DNA from: Trochalopteron elliotii
Lineage: Eukaryota > Chordata > Aves > Passeriformes > Leiothrichidae
Length of the DNA: 64,000 nucleotides
NCBI GenBank assembly: GCA_024734555.1
Contig: JANPWX010000076.1
Span: forward strand, 3,437,448-3,501,447
Reading direction: 5' to 3'
The notes beneath the pieces are model-generated. The model was given only the letters and a program-made list of their open reading frames with translations. It did no database searches and had not been told where the DNA came from. Position numbers and translations under genes: made by a program. Position 1 is the first letter of the stretch. Each line of letters starts with the position of its first letter. Below are positions 48,920 to 60,090 of the stretch, one piece after another.

Positions 48920-49553
48920 TGTGGGAATGCATTTTTTAATTTAATTTTATTTCATAAATTAATGTTCTTCTGTAAGATGGTTTGTTCCATGTACCCTTTC
49001 TGTTACCTCCTTTTGGTTTATCCCTGTCTTCTCCCCAGTGACAACTTTATGATTGGTTCTGGGTTCTCCCTAAGTTTCTTCCCCCAAGAGACACTTATCT
49101 GCCCATCACCTGCTATGAACCCCCTGTTCCTGTCCATCACTTTTGGGGTCTCTCCCTGCTTCTGGAAAATTCTAGGAGAGGCGTCGAGTGATTGGACAGG
49201 ATCCAGGCTGTCACCTTCTACTGTTCAATGTATGGTTATTATTTATGTCTATTATGTTATGAGCCACTTCCCCGTCGCACCTTATTGATCCCTGGTTGAA
49301 CCCCACCCCGTGTTACACCTCCCTTTAAAAGGTCCTGCCCGGGGTCAGTCTTGGTCTCTTCTCTCCTGAGGCAGATGTCCTGAGGTGAGGGCTCCACGCT
49401 GGCGTTCCAATAAACTCATTGTGACCAAATCTCCCGAGAGTCCCTCCTCCATCCTCCTGCCATTGTCTCGCTGACGCTCCTGACCCGTCAAGTCCCACCA
49501 GTATTGGCAGCAGTGCCGGGGCTGGCCGAGCTTGAAAATATAGCACCGCGCCA
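48920..49553 (+). mobile_element. ERVK-type solo LTR, 634 bp, 6-bp TSD ttttcc
   Basis: Starts TGTGGGAATG and ends CACCGCGCCA (TG...CA), flanked by perfect 6-bp repeats ttttcc (48914-48919 and 49554-49559), as expected for a class II/ERVK-like insertion. Sense signals: a TATA-like TTTAAAA at 49324-49330 and AATAAA at 49409-49414. It belongs to the same family as 18498-19157: they share the segment around 'cgagtgattggacagga', a segment around 'ggctggcc' near the 3' end, and the end CACCGCG.CA. No internal retroviral genes are attached. The ORFs 48869-49288 (139 codons) and 49325-49678 (minus) fall mostly within it and are not host genes. Confidence 0.9.
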
Positions 49554-49559
49554 TTTTCC

Positions 49560-50196
49560 TGATTTCCCATAAATTTAAATAAAGTATTTGCCAACTCTAG
49601 GTGTACAAAAACAAGGGAATGAAGAACTGTGCCTCTTCGTTGTGGGAATGTATCTAAACAGAAGAATTGCATGCACAAAAAATATGGAACAAACTATCTT
49701 AATAAACAGTATGAAGGAGATTAAAGAGTATTTTGCCATGGATGTCGGTAAATAAAAAATTTCTGCAGCATGCAGCAAGACAGAAAGGAGCATGTCTGCA
49801 TTTGAAGGTCCTCAGAACATTTGTTATAGGGCTAAGCATAAATTAATAAAGAGAAAAAAATCAAGCTACCCACACTGAAAAACTCAACTTCATGTGCATT
49901 TGCTCCCTTATTATAAACTATAGCTTTCAAATTGACTTAATGAAGAACTTCCATCATTGAGTCAGCCATACAATACGCAAGAACTTTGCTACAAGATGAA
50001 TGCTCACGTAACTAAATTTGCTCCTGTAGGTTGAAAAAAGTTTAAATGCCTGCAGGAAATAATATTTCAATAAATTATGCTTACACATAACCCATGATAC
50101 TAAAAAGTAACTTAATACATTAATATCTTGATAGCTTGTGTATTCAATCCACTGTAGTTCCTACATTCAACTTTCCACACAACCACTGCACAATTC
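49560..50196. other. Spacer between two LTRs
   Basis: AT-rich unique sequence with no gene. The minus-strand ORF at 49575-49793 has no recognisable domain. Confidence 0.5.
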
Positions 50197-50202
50197 TTTA
50201 CC

Positions 50203-50946
50203 TCTCGGGTTTTTTAGGGTTTTCTTTCTTACCCGAGATTTAGGTTGGTGGTTCGGGTGGTGGTGGTTCGGGCTGGTTCTTTTTCTGCTCTCTGGCCCTC
50301 TGAAGCCTTTTAGCTCGGCACGCGAATGAAGAGGAGTCTCAAGGTCTTGTTGTTTCTTGGTTTCTCGCATGTTTATTATTTCTTATCTTACAAATTTCTC
50401 TGTGACCAGCCGAGATGTTCACAGCAGCTCAGACACAGGGTGACTCCCTCCGTGATGGGAGGTCGCTGCCTCTTATACAGATATTTACGTGTCTATTATT
50501 TACAATTTCGTGCCAATGCCTGTTATCTATACTAAAAAGGTCATTTCCACTTTGACCCAATCTCCTTACACTACTTTGTGCCCACTTCACATCAGAAGAT
50601 GGAGGACGAGGAAGAAGAAGAAGAACTTAGGGCAACACCCTAAATCTTCCATCTTGTCCCCCCTTTTGCCTCTATGCTAAGAATCCTAAAACTACAAAAT
50701 TTTTCACCCCATGCTGTGCTAAGCTACTATTTTCACACCTCTGTGACTTGTAATTCTTCTCTCGATGTTAGAAACTTTTTCCATGGACTAAAATTAAAGC
50801 CTGTGTCTTCCTGGGCTCTGTGCCAGGCAACCCCCCTGGACAGACCCCCCTGTCCAGGATTCAAACTCTCTTTCTTGGGTCCCAGGCCTCTCTGCCGAGA
50901 TCTGTGATCATCCAGGGCAACCAAAGGAATGCCCTGGACTCCAACA
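50203..50946 (-). mobile_element. ERVK-type solo LTR, antisense, 744 bp, 6-bp TSD tttacc
   Basis: Antisense LTR of a type I associate with passerine birds. On the minus strand it starts TGTTGGAGTCCAGGGCATT (5' end at 50946) and ends CCCGAGA (50203). Perfect 6-bp flanks tttacc lie at 50197-50202 and 50947-50952. The reverse polyadenylation signal tttatt is at 50372-50377. The expected final CA reads GA, consistent with one substitution (CCCGACA to CCCGAGA), since the starting TGTYGG would pair with CCCGACA. A different family from 18498-19157. Seven overlapping ORFs of 60-77 codons (50138-51002) are not genes. Confidence 0.85.
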
Positions 50947-51252
50947 TTTACCCTGCCAAGAGGAGACTGATCAAAAAACTCCAGTATGTTTGCTCTAATT
51001 GAGCACTGATTTCATTCAGATACTGTCTCACCTGCTTGTTTTCTATTCTATGTTGATCATAAACAGGTCCTAATATTATATTTCCACAGATTTTATTGCA
51101 ACAGAGCAAGAGAATTTGCATTTGTTTAGCTCTATTCAGGTGGCTTTATGAAAATATTAAATGTCATGAAATTTATTTTCATCAGAGTTTAATTTAGAAT
51201 GGTTTTATTTTATAGGTTACTAATATTCAGAATTACCTTTATACCATTTATT

Positions 51253-51675
51253 TAATCAAAGAATCATAGAATGGTCAGTATGGGAAAGGATGTTTAAGAT
51301 CATCTAGTTTTAAATACCTCTGCCATGGAAAAAGACACTTTTTCACAGGTTGCTCCAGCCAACCTGGTCTTAAGCTCTTCCAGGGATGGAACATCCACAA
51401 CTTCTCTGGACAACCTGTTCCAGTGCCTCACTGCCTCCACAGTAATGGCTTTTTTTGGCAGTCTCTAACCTAAACCTTCTCTCTATCAATCTGAATCTGT
51501 TCTCCCTAGTACTGTCACTCCATGCTCTTGTAAAAAGTCCCTCTCCATCTTCCTTGTAGGCTCCTTTCAGGTACTGGAGGGGGGCAGTGGGGTGACCCCA
51601 AAGCCTTCTCTTCTTCAGGCTGAAAAATCCCAATTCTTCCAGCCTTTCCTCATAGCATAGGTGCTCCATCTGTCT
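51253..51675 (-). mobile_element. CR1 LINE, antisense, left part (split by SINE)
   Basis: Antisense CR1: 'agaatcatagaatggtcagt', 'cttccagggatggaacatcc', 'acaacttctctggacaacct', 'gttccagtgcctcactgcct', then a 220-bp segment nearly identical to 59463-59682. The minus frame holds a fragment of the ORF2 C terminus (EERLEELGFFSLKKRRLWG). Interrupted at about 51675 by a SINE, then continued at 51824. Confidence 0.9.
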
Positions 51676-51823
51676 ACAGAATCACAGAATGGTCTGAGTT
51701 GCAAGGTACGCAGAAATATCCTCAAGTCCAACTCTTCAGTGAATGGCCCATACAGGGTCAGCAACCTTGGCATTATTAGCACTATGCTCTAACCAGCTGA
51801 GCTGATCTAATCTAACCTAATCC
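51676..51823 (-). mobile_element. tRNA-Ile-derived SINE with CR1-like tail, antisense
   Basis: On the minus strand the right-hand end reads like tRNA-Ile: 'cagctcagctggttagagc' (A box and D arm; tRNA-Ile has TAGCTCAGTTGGTTAGAGC), then 'gtgctaataatgccaaggtt' (anticodon loop CTAATAA, anticodon AAT), then the T-arm region, degraded, 'ccctgtatgggcca'. The SINE body follows ('ttcactgaagagttggactt'), ending in a CR1-like tail 'accattctgtgattctgt'. This matches the structure of the SINE described from zebra finch as TguSINE1: tRNA-Ile-related head and CR1-type 3' end. It is too degraded in its B box to be a tRNA gene. It sits inside a CR1 of the same strand. No clean target duplication was found. 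Confidence 0.75.
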
Positions 51824-52455
51824 ACTTGGCAGCCCTCCTCTAGTCTTGTTCCAGCAGGTCAATATTCTTCCCCTGCTGGGAAGTCCAGAGCTGGATATAG
51901 CACTCCAGATGGTGTCTCACCAGAGCAAAGTAGAGAAGCAGAATCACCTCCCTCATCCTGCTGGCCATGCTGCTTTTGATGCAGCCCAGGATTGCACATT
52001 GCCTAGTCATGTCCAGCTTCTCATCCACCAGCACCTCCAAATCCTTTGCAGCAGGATCCTGCTCTTGATCTGCTCATCCCCCAGCCTATATTGATACCAG
52101 ATGTTGTCCTGATCCAGGTGCAACACCTTGGACTTGGTTGTGTTAAGACCAAGTTAAGGCACATGGGATTCCCAAGGACCCACTTCTCAAGCTTGTCCAT
52201 GTCCCTCTGGCTGGTCCCTCTGCCTTCAGGCATGTCCATCGCGTCACTCAGCTTGGAGTCATCTCAAATGTGCTAATGATGCACTCAATGCCTTCACCTA
52301 TGACATTAATATAGATATTAAGTAATGCTGGTCCCATCATGGACCTCAGAGGACATCATATGTCCCTCTTGTCCACTGGGATTCTGACCCATTGACCACT
52401 ACCCTGTGGATACACCTGTCCAGCCACATTCTTATCCATCTAACAGTTCTTATTA
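51824..52455 (-). mobile_element. CR1 LINE, antisense, right part
   Basis: Continuation of the CR1 interrupted at 51675: 'cttggcagccctcctctagt', 'gcagaatcacctccctcatc', 'ttttgatgcagcccaggatt', 'gtccagcttctcatccacca', 'atcccccagcctatattgat', 'cacttctcaagcttgtccat', and on to 'accctgtggatacacctgtc', reaching the segment antisense to the RT region. Several ORFs here (51840-52276) are shadows. Confidence 0.9.
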
Positions 52456-54661
52456 TTTATTCCATGTTATCCACCTTATTTATTCATTTCTTTGCAGAAG
52501 CTTCAGTGCAGAATTTTCATACTTGTTCTGACCTGGTTTTTATCATTCTCATACTTCCAGAAAAATGTGCATTGTGCATAAATCTAAATGTGTTTGTTCA
52601 AGTCTCTATGAAGTCAGATTACTCATTACCCAACTCAAAAAAGTGTATTGAATACTATCAGAATAATGTGATAAGCTTTATTTTTTTAATGTAATATTTG
52701 ATTAATAAGTTTACCACTGTTCAACCTGATCTGCTGTGACTTGTTAAAAAATCAAGAGTGTTAAATTTTGGGTTACAGATCTAAGGAGGGAAGGTTCTCT
52801 TGTAACATTGCTCCACTTATACTTTAGGTTCCAAGTGTAATTTGAATTATTTGAATTGCTCAGTAATGAAGCAGACTAAAGAAAGAAAGAAAGAAAGAAA
52901 ACTTTTTTTTTCAAATTCAGCAGTTTCTAAGATTGTCCACACTCCAATGTCTGCTCTCACATCTCTTGTGCTCATCCATTCCAGTGTATGAGCTTGGTAT
53001 TTGGAGACCCAACCTACATGATTAAAATTCTTTTATTATATTGCTTGATGAACTTGAATAAATAAGGAAGTGCAGGAAATCTCCAACAGGGGTAATTCCA
53101 TTCATGAGTAAATGGCCATGTGAAAGATATAAGATCTAATAGCTCTTCATCTTCTCCACTGAATTTCTTCTCTCTTCCCTTTTCTCTGTCTCCTATCAAA
53201 TGCCCCAAAGAAAATCTCTTCTAGCTAATAGCCACATGGAAAAGAGGAGAGTGTGGCTGGAGTTTCTTCATTAACATGACCAGTGTAGTAGCTCTGAGCA
53301 GCCACTCTTCTCCAGATCAGGCAATATCCCTCACACTTATGACCCAAAATACTTCTCCGCAGATGTATGCAAGTTATTTCTGGTCCTAGAGAAAATGGTA
53401 GTTCTGTACTTGGTTTTATATGCCAAAGTTAATTCAGACATACCTTCATGGGGCTGAATTTTGTTATATAAAAGCATCCTTCATTTTAGGTCCAAAATGT
53501 TACACAGCCTATTGGTTTACTGACACTTGAGTTTGGGAAAGAAAAGATATGCAGCAGAGGACTGGAAACATTGACAAAAACCAGCCTTTTAATCAGTGAG
53601 CCACTTTTGTTTAGACAATGGCTTTGTTGGATTTTTCAGGACAGATGAAGAAATACTAAAACATCATAAGAAGCCTATTTTCCTGGACTTTCCATTAAAA
53701 TATAAGCAGAAAAAAAAAGAAAAAAAAAAGAAAGAGAGAGAGAGAAAAGAGGGGGGGAAAAGACAGTGAAAATAACCTTTGAGATTAGAAATAGCCTATC
53801 TTCCACCTGTTCTTCATGAGTCTCTGCTTTCGCGCTTTAGAATTTCAGTAGGAAAGGAAAAAAAGATATTCATGAAAATCACTTCTTTGATCTGTGTGTG
53901 AAAGCAAAGTTCTCATCCTGCTTAATGCTGGGGATGGCTGAGAATTTAACCCTTTAATTTCTAGGAGAAACTCTGGTATACTTTAGAAAGTGAGAAACCA
54001 ATACCTGAGACTGTTGAGTCTCAACACTTCCCCTTTTAAGATCAAAGGATAATGCTTAACATTTTTAATCATGCACAGCCACTAGCTGCTGTTCTGTAAG
54101 GTATCACGGTGATATTTTTCAAACAAATCCCCTTATTTACTCATTCTTTATGGAAACATAACATGAATGAGATTTTAGGACTAATGATTTACAGATATAA
54201 GCTGGCAAAAAAAAAACCACGAACCAAAACAAAAACCCAAACCAGAAATAATAATTTTGAAACTCAATAAAATTAACTGGAAGTGCTGGACACAACTGTC
54301 TGTCATGTTAAGATCTTGATGCAGATCCCTATACTAGAAAGTATTTCAGTAAGTTTTCAGTAGTATTTCATTATTTCACTAAACAGAAAGGAATAAAATG
54401 TTATTAGATCTGTTCTCACTTGCCAGTATTAATGGAGCACTAATAAATCCTCTTTTTGAAATCTTCAGATCAGTTTATCTTTAAGCTATACCTGACTTTG
54501 AAATTCTTCCCCTTTTTTTTATAATCAAGAGTATCTTCCAGAACTGAGCTAAAATTAGAAAGCAGAGAAGGACAAGAGCCAGCATGATTTCCTGATTCAA
54601 GGTTTCCCTGATTCCAGTTACTGTTTATTTTGAGAAAATGAAGGTAGACAGGTATACAGGG
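52456..54661. other. AT-rich non-coding stretch with purine tracts
   Basis: An AAAG run lies at 52880-52900 and a purine-rich poly-A/GA/G tract at 53706-53760. The 100-codon ORF at 52392-52694 starts inside the CR1 and runs into AT-rich DNA, with no domain. Nothing else recognised. Confidence 0.5.
53706..53762. repeat. Purine tract (A-rich, GA)n, G7
   Basis: About 57 bases almost entirely of A and G: an A-rich part with single G interruptions, then AGAGAGAGAG, then AAAAGA and a G run. A polypurine tract of this kind may form a triplex, but there is no functional evidence. Confidence 0.85.
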
Positions 54662-55493
54662 TGAAGGTGCCCTGGTGCTGACCTCAGTGGAGCTGCGGGG
54701 AGCGTCTGTGAGGAGAGGCTAGGGCTGCCCCACACAGGACACAGATGGTTCCAGCTGGCTCCAATCCATCCATCACAGGACACAGCTGAGGTGGTGGGGG
54801 GCGGAAACAGCTCAGGGGAAATGTATTTAAGGAGGGAAAAAAATCCTGGGGCTCTGTGTGTGTGTGTGTGAGAGAGAGAGGAATGAGAATCTGTGACGGC
54901 AAGAGTTCTACAGACCCCAAGGTCATTAAAGAAGGAGGGGGTAGAGGTGCTTCAGGAGCTGGAGCAGAGATTACCCTGCAACTTCTGGAAAAATCTATGG
55001 TGAAAAAGTCATAGAGGTAGCTCATGGAGGTCTATGTGGAGCAGATAACCACCTACAGCTGTGGAAGACCTCTCTTTGAAGCAGGTGGATGTGCCCTGAA
55101 GGAAGCTGACAACCATGAAGAAGAGCACACAGTGGAGCAGGGGAAAGGTGTGAGAGGAGCAGTGACAGAGAGCAGCTGCTATGGGCTGATCACAACACCC
55201 CCTTCCATCTCCCTGCACAACTCAGGGTAGAGGAAGTAGAGGAGTCGAGTATGAAGGAGTGAAGTTGAGGCTGGGATGTTTCTCACCATCCCACTGTACT
55301 TTTAATTGGTAACAAATCTAAATAATCTTCCCATAGTCAAGTCAGTTTTGCTCATGATGGCAATTGGTGAGTGGTTTTCCTGTCATTACCTTGACCTGTA
55401 AAGATTTTCCATCTTTTTCCCCGCCTTGTTCAGCTGAGAGGGGGAGTGAGAGAGTGGCTATGTGACAATCAGGCAGTCATCTCAACTCACCTT
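54662..55493 (+). mobile_element. ERVL-type solo LTR, sense, about 830 bp
   Basis: Same family as 33347-34519. Landmarks in order: 'gtggagctgcggggagcgtc', 'tgccccacacaggacacaga', a TATA-like TGTATTTAAG at 54822-54831, 'agaccccaaggtcattaaag', 'aagaagagcacacagtggag', 'gtgatgaactgaccacaaccc'-like text at 55180-55200 and 'ttccatctccctgcacaact', the degraded polyadenylation region near 55307 ('taacaaatctaaataa'), then 'ggcaattggtgagtggtttt' and an end near 55493. The ends are approximate and no clear target duplication was seen. The minus-strand ORF of 113 codons (54684-55025) and others inside it are not genes. Confidence 0.85.
54852..54880. repeat. (GT)n(GA)n microsatellite inside the LTR
   Basis: About nine GT units then five GA units, just after the TATA-like element of the LTR. 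Confidence 0.9.
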
Positions 55494-58400
55494 GAGAAGT
55501 GGCTTAGCATATCTGAGTTTACAAAAATGTTCTTGGTATTATGTCAGAAGTCTTTCTTACATAAGTGTATATATTTCCACTCAAAATAGCAAACAACTTT
55601 TGGCAATGCATTTATTTTTTTCTCTAGGAAAAAACAGTAATTTTTAACAACCTCTGTTTATTTTATTTAAATAAAAATATTTATTTCTAATATATTATCC
55701 TAGTTAATTCCTGCACTCTCCTCTTTTATGTAATATTGAATGTAAATTTTGGCAGGGACTTCAACAAAGGCTTCTTTCATAATGTGAATGCTGGCAAGAG
55801 TTATTCCTTTTTTTTAGTCTCATCTTTTAGAGTCTTCTACCTTTAACTGTGTTATGAAATTTTAATCAGACCAATGGGACAGTGCCATATGAACTGTCTT
55901 TGTAGTTTAGCAAGACCCTAGTGCTTGCCAAAGACATAAAAGATAAGGGGCCTGTCCCCTTTATGTTATTGCTTCATACAAAGGACTGAAAAAATTCCAA
56001 CTACAATATCATGAGAGAAATGATGGTATTTTAACATATATTGACCCAAGTGCTAGTAATGGTGTGAATCAAGCAGTGAGGAGAATCGATCGTGATAGCT
56101 TCACATGTTAAGCAAGTGCTTACACGGTGTTGCTGGGCATACAGGTGGCTGTGATTGCAATAACTCCATCTTTGTCCTGAATTGTGTCTGTAAAGGTGAA
56201 ATTTTGGAGCAGTCAGCCTCATGAGAGTTGAAAGAAAAATAGTGTCATGAAACACTGATGAGAAATACAGGCAAAGAGAACTAACTTGATTTCAGAAGAT
56301 AGTTAGCTATCTATGGATGCAGACAAGCAACATTTTTACTATGTCACTGGCCTTTCATTTGCCTTACTGCTCTTGAAAGAAAGGCTTTGAGTTACTGAAA
56401 ATCATACTTATGTGCCCATTTAGGCAACGAAGTATTTAAGTCTGGGTCAAATGCTGTAATTTTGAAAACAGCATGATCTCTGGTTGCACATCATTAGTAA
56501 ATAGACTGCACAGTAGTAAATTCAATCAGAGTTGGGTGTCTAGACTTGTTTGTGTGCAAATCACAGAAGCTACAATGTATATGGGAAGAGTAGTGCACTT
56601 CTTAATCAGGGTTCTTGATGGTAAATAATATACCAAAAAAACCAAAACATTTCCTTCAAACTGCACCTCTGTATCATCTCTACAGTGTTTAATAACTCTT
56701 GTGGGAGAACAAAAAAGGAGGTGAAAAGAAGTGTTAAAAGCTACAATCTGTTCATTAATTAGTGCAAAATATTTTGATTTCCTGTTAAAACACATTTTTC
56801 AATGTGTTGAAATGTGTCCAGTTTTGAATCTAGGAACTTTGTATTGTAGTTTTAATCAGTCATTAATGGAGCAGATTATAAGGTTTAGGAAAATGAGTAA
56901 CAGGGTTAAAAGAAGAAAAAGCAAGAAATGAAAGTGTTTTGAATGCAGCACTATACTCTGTTAAAGATACATATTCATGTTTTAAGCTTCTGAAAAGTCA
57001 CTAACCACAGAATTTGTCTATACTTACGTGAGAGATAAAGAAAAAAAAGGAGAAAAAGAGGATAATATTTTTCTTTGTCCATGTGGAACTTTGTCTTAAA
57101 TACCTGTAAGAACTTATTTTTATCTTATTTTGAGTTATATATCACAGTTTGTTAGTTTACAACATTGGAAAGTTTATAAACAAAATCAGTAGTTACTATC
57201 AGTAAAGATTTTCTGCAAAGCAAAAGCTTCACTTTCAGCAAGAATATACAGTCATTCAATGAAAGATTTTTAACAGGTATGTCATTATCTATATAACAAA
57301 GCAACTTCATAATTATTAGATGCATTTTGATTATTCAATAATCTGTAGCAAATACTAGCTAGCTGTTGCAAGAGAAGCTATCAAAGACATAAAACCAGTC
57401 GTGGTTTGTGCCTACAATCACCTGTTACCTAATGCCTTGAAAATTCTTATCAGATACTTATCTCATTTACCTCTTAGTTAATAACTTTTTTCAACAGGTA
57501 GTGTACACAAGAATAAGAATCCAATGCCCTCCATAGAAACTGGTTTTCAGCAGAACTGAGCAAATTAAAACACTCTCACTACAACACTTGATATTTAGAG
57601 ATTTAAAACTACTATTGATTAATTCAGTTCAACACAGTGTTTAGTTTTTGTGACTCCAGTGCAGAAAAAAAATAGTCCAACTTCTCTATTACAATTCAAA
57701 CTTGCCACAAATAGTGTTCTGTCCACAGTATGCCATGTTTTCTCTGGAGATATTTATAATTCTTGTTTTGTTTAAAGCCCTTTATTGAGATCAGTATATA
57801 TTCACCATCACTGCACTGCTTGTATTTTGTGATTTTTTTTTTTCTAGTCAGTTCATGCTGCAAGGGAATGAAAACTATCAATGTGGTTTCAACTTTTTTC
57901 CCCCAGCAAGAAACCTTAGATTTTCAATGGCAATTTATTTGGTAGCAGAAGATTAAAAAAGTGATGAACAGTAGGCTTTCCATGGCACTCAGTGTCATAG
58001 CTGAAATGACTTTGTCAGGCTAGCAGCTTGCATTGGTAGTATTCTTTTTCATGGGCCCTGTTTTGACAGACAATATTCCACAATACAGTAAAAAACTGCA
58101 ACCCCTGTCAAATTTAGATTTATTTCTTACACTAAGAACTCATGTTTTTTATACAAGTAGAACACATAGGAATTTCTAGCATTGGCTTTTTTATGTGTTA
58201 CTTTGATTTTTTTCATTATGTTTGACATGGTGAGACAAATGATTGCTATTGGTGGCCAGCTACATTCTTAGGAGAGTAAAACTTCAGTGAAACATAAAAT
58301 ATGCAACAAGTTCATAGAAACTTGAAATGAACTTGCCTATGGTGGTAAATTATCCCAGAGATAATTTACTATCTTCAACCAAATGCAGAATATACACAAT

Positions 58401-59064
58401 ATATCTGCAGAAAACTTTCAGAACAATGAAGATTCTTCTTCACTATAACAGACCTTAACTGAAAAAACCCCACATAATTTAAAACATTTGAGATTATTTG
58501 TTACAGATGATTTAATGACTCAAAATTGCAGCATGGTTTGAATTAAAATTTTGCTTTATACCTACATGCATATTTCTTTCTCTTTTTGGGAGTGATATAC
58601 TAACAATTTGAATGTAATTTAGAATTAGGATGTAAAATTAAGTACGGGTTTGTACTCACTGTGTGTATGACCTTTAATTGTAAATATCAGTTGTTTCCTA
58701 TGAAGCCAGCAAAGTACTTTTAGTCAAAAAAACTCAAACAGTATTCTGAAGCAAAGTTATTCAAAGAGTACTCAACAAAATAGAGAAGTGGATAGAAAGA
58801 AAAACCATTAAGTTCAGGAAAAGGAAATTATCAGTCTTGCACTTGGGATAGAATAAGGAAGCAAAAGGAGAAAGTGGTAATTGAAAAGAGCAGAAAGAAG
58901 ATTTACAGCAAAGGACTGTTTCCTGGTGGGCATCCTCTTGATCATAAATCACCGGTGTACCCATGCAGGGGTGAAGATAAAACATGTCTGCAAAAATAAA
59001 AACTAAGCTGACAAAATGATAGGATTATTCAAATCTGTGCAGTATGTATGATACCAAATCTACA
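55494..59064. other. 3.5 kb of AT-rich non-coding DNA
   Basis: No gene or recognisable mobile element. A slightly more balanced stretch lies at about 56040-56260. ORFs of 60-89 codons have no domains. Confidence 0.5.
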
Positions 59065-59257
59065 GTTCTGTGTCTAGTTTGGGGCTTTGAAGTGCCAGAA
59101 AGATAATGAAAGACTGGAGAATGTTCCAAGGATTGCTGCCAAAATGCATGGCAGGCTGGAGCTCAGAGGAATAAGGTGGGGCAGTGAAGCTGCAGAGCAG
59201 TTTGTTCAGCCTGAGGAAAGTGATCAGGAAGGAAGAAATTTCCATGTTCAATTATCT
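59065..59257 (+). mobile_element. CR1 LINE, sense, 5' segment (interrupted)
   Basis: Sense CR1: 'ttctgtgtctagtttggggc', 'ggctggagctcagaggaata', 'cagtttgttcagcctgagga'. Interrupted by an antisense CR1 and continued at 59800. Confidence 0.7.
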
Positions 59258-59799
59258 AATCATGGAATTATTGAATAGTCTAGGTCGAAAGGGACTTTTA
59301 AGACTATATTGTTCCAAGCCCCCTGCTTTGGGTAATCATGTTTTTCATTAGACCAGGTTGCTGAGAACTCCATTCAGCCTGACTATAAACACTTCCAGGG
59401 ATGGAGCATCCACAACTTCTCTGGGCCTATTCCAGTGCCTCACTGCCTCCACAGTAATGACTTTTATTGGCAGCCTCTAACCTAAACCTTCTCTCTATCA
59501 ATCTGAATCTGTTCTCCCTAGTACTGTCACTCCATGCTCTTGTAAAAAGTCCCTCTCCATCTTCCTTGTAGGCTCCTTTCAGGTACTGGAGGGGGGCAGT
59601 GGGGTGACCCCAGAGCCTTCTCTTCTTCAGGCTGAAAAATCCCAATTCTTCCAGCCTTTCCTCATAGCATAGGTGCTCCATCCCTCTAATCATCTTTGTG
59701 GCTCTCCTTTCGACTCACTCCACAGATCTATGTCCTTCTTGTATTGGGAACCCCAGAGCTGCATGCAGTACTCAAGGTGGAAGCTCACCAGAGAATGCC
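59258..59799 (-). mobile_element. CR1 LINE, antisense, nested in a sense CR1
   Basis: Antisense CR1 beginning with 'taatcatggaattattgaat' and running through 'gtcgaaagggacttttaaga', 'agaccaggttgctgagaact', 'cttccagggatggagcatcc', a segment nearly identical to 51421-51670, then 'ccctctaatcatctttgtgg', 'agatctatgtccttcttgta', 'gaaccccagagctgcatgca', and 'cagtactcaaggtggaagct'. The minus frame contains the same C-terminal ORF2 fragment (EERLEELGFFSLKKRRLWG) as at 51253-51675. Confidence 0.88.
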
Positions 59800-60090
59800 T
59801 GGATATGGAGGAAACAGACTCAGGCTTTTTTTAAGGTGAACAGTGTGAGGAATGGAGACAGTGCAGAGGAGTTTCATTAAGAAAAAATCTAATTAGACTT
59901 GAAAAACATTTTCAGCAGGGATGTGAGCAAGCATGGGAGCAGTTTTCAGAGAGAAGCAGTGAATTTTCTGTCTCTAGAGATGTATGAAACTATACTGGCC
60001 TTGAACAAAATGGTATTACTTCAAATTTAATCTTGCTTTATACAAGACATTGCCTAGGTGACTTCTAACTTGCATCCTTCAGGGTCTGCA
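59800..60090 (+). mobile_element. CR1 LINE, sense, 3' segment (diverged)
   Basis: Diverged continuation of the sense CR1 at 59065: 'ggaggaaacagactcaggct', 'gaggaatggagacagtgcag', 'gtgaattttctgtctctaga', then a decayed tail ('gcctaggtgacttctaactt'). It is consistent with a CR1 3' UTR, but weaker than the other copies. Confidence 0.55.

Noticed and set aside
48869..49288. 139-codon plus-strand ORF
   Set aside because: Most of it falls within the ERVK-type LTR 48920-49553; no protein family.
18498..49553. The two related ERVK LTRs considered as ends of one provirus
   Set aside because: Each has its own different 6-bp target duplication and no internal retroviral genes lie between.
51760..51805. 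tRNA-Ile-like segment considered as a tRNA gene
   Set aside because: The T arm/B box is degraded, the 5' end is altered, and it continues into a SINE body with a CR1-like tail.
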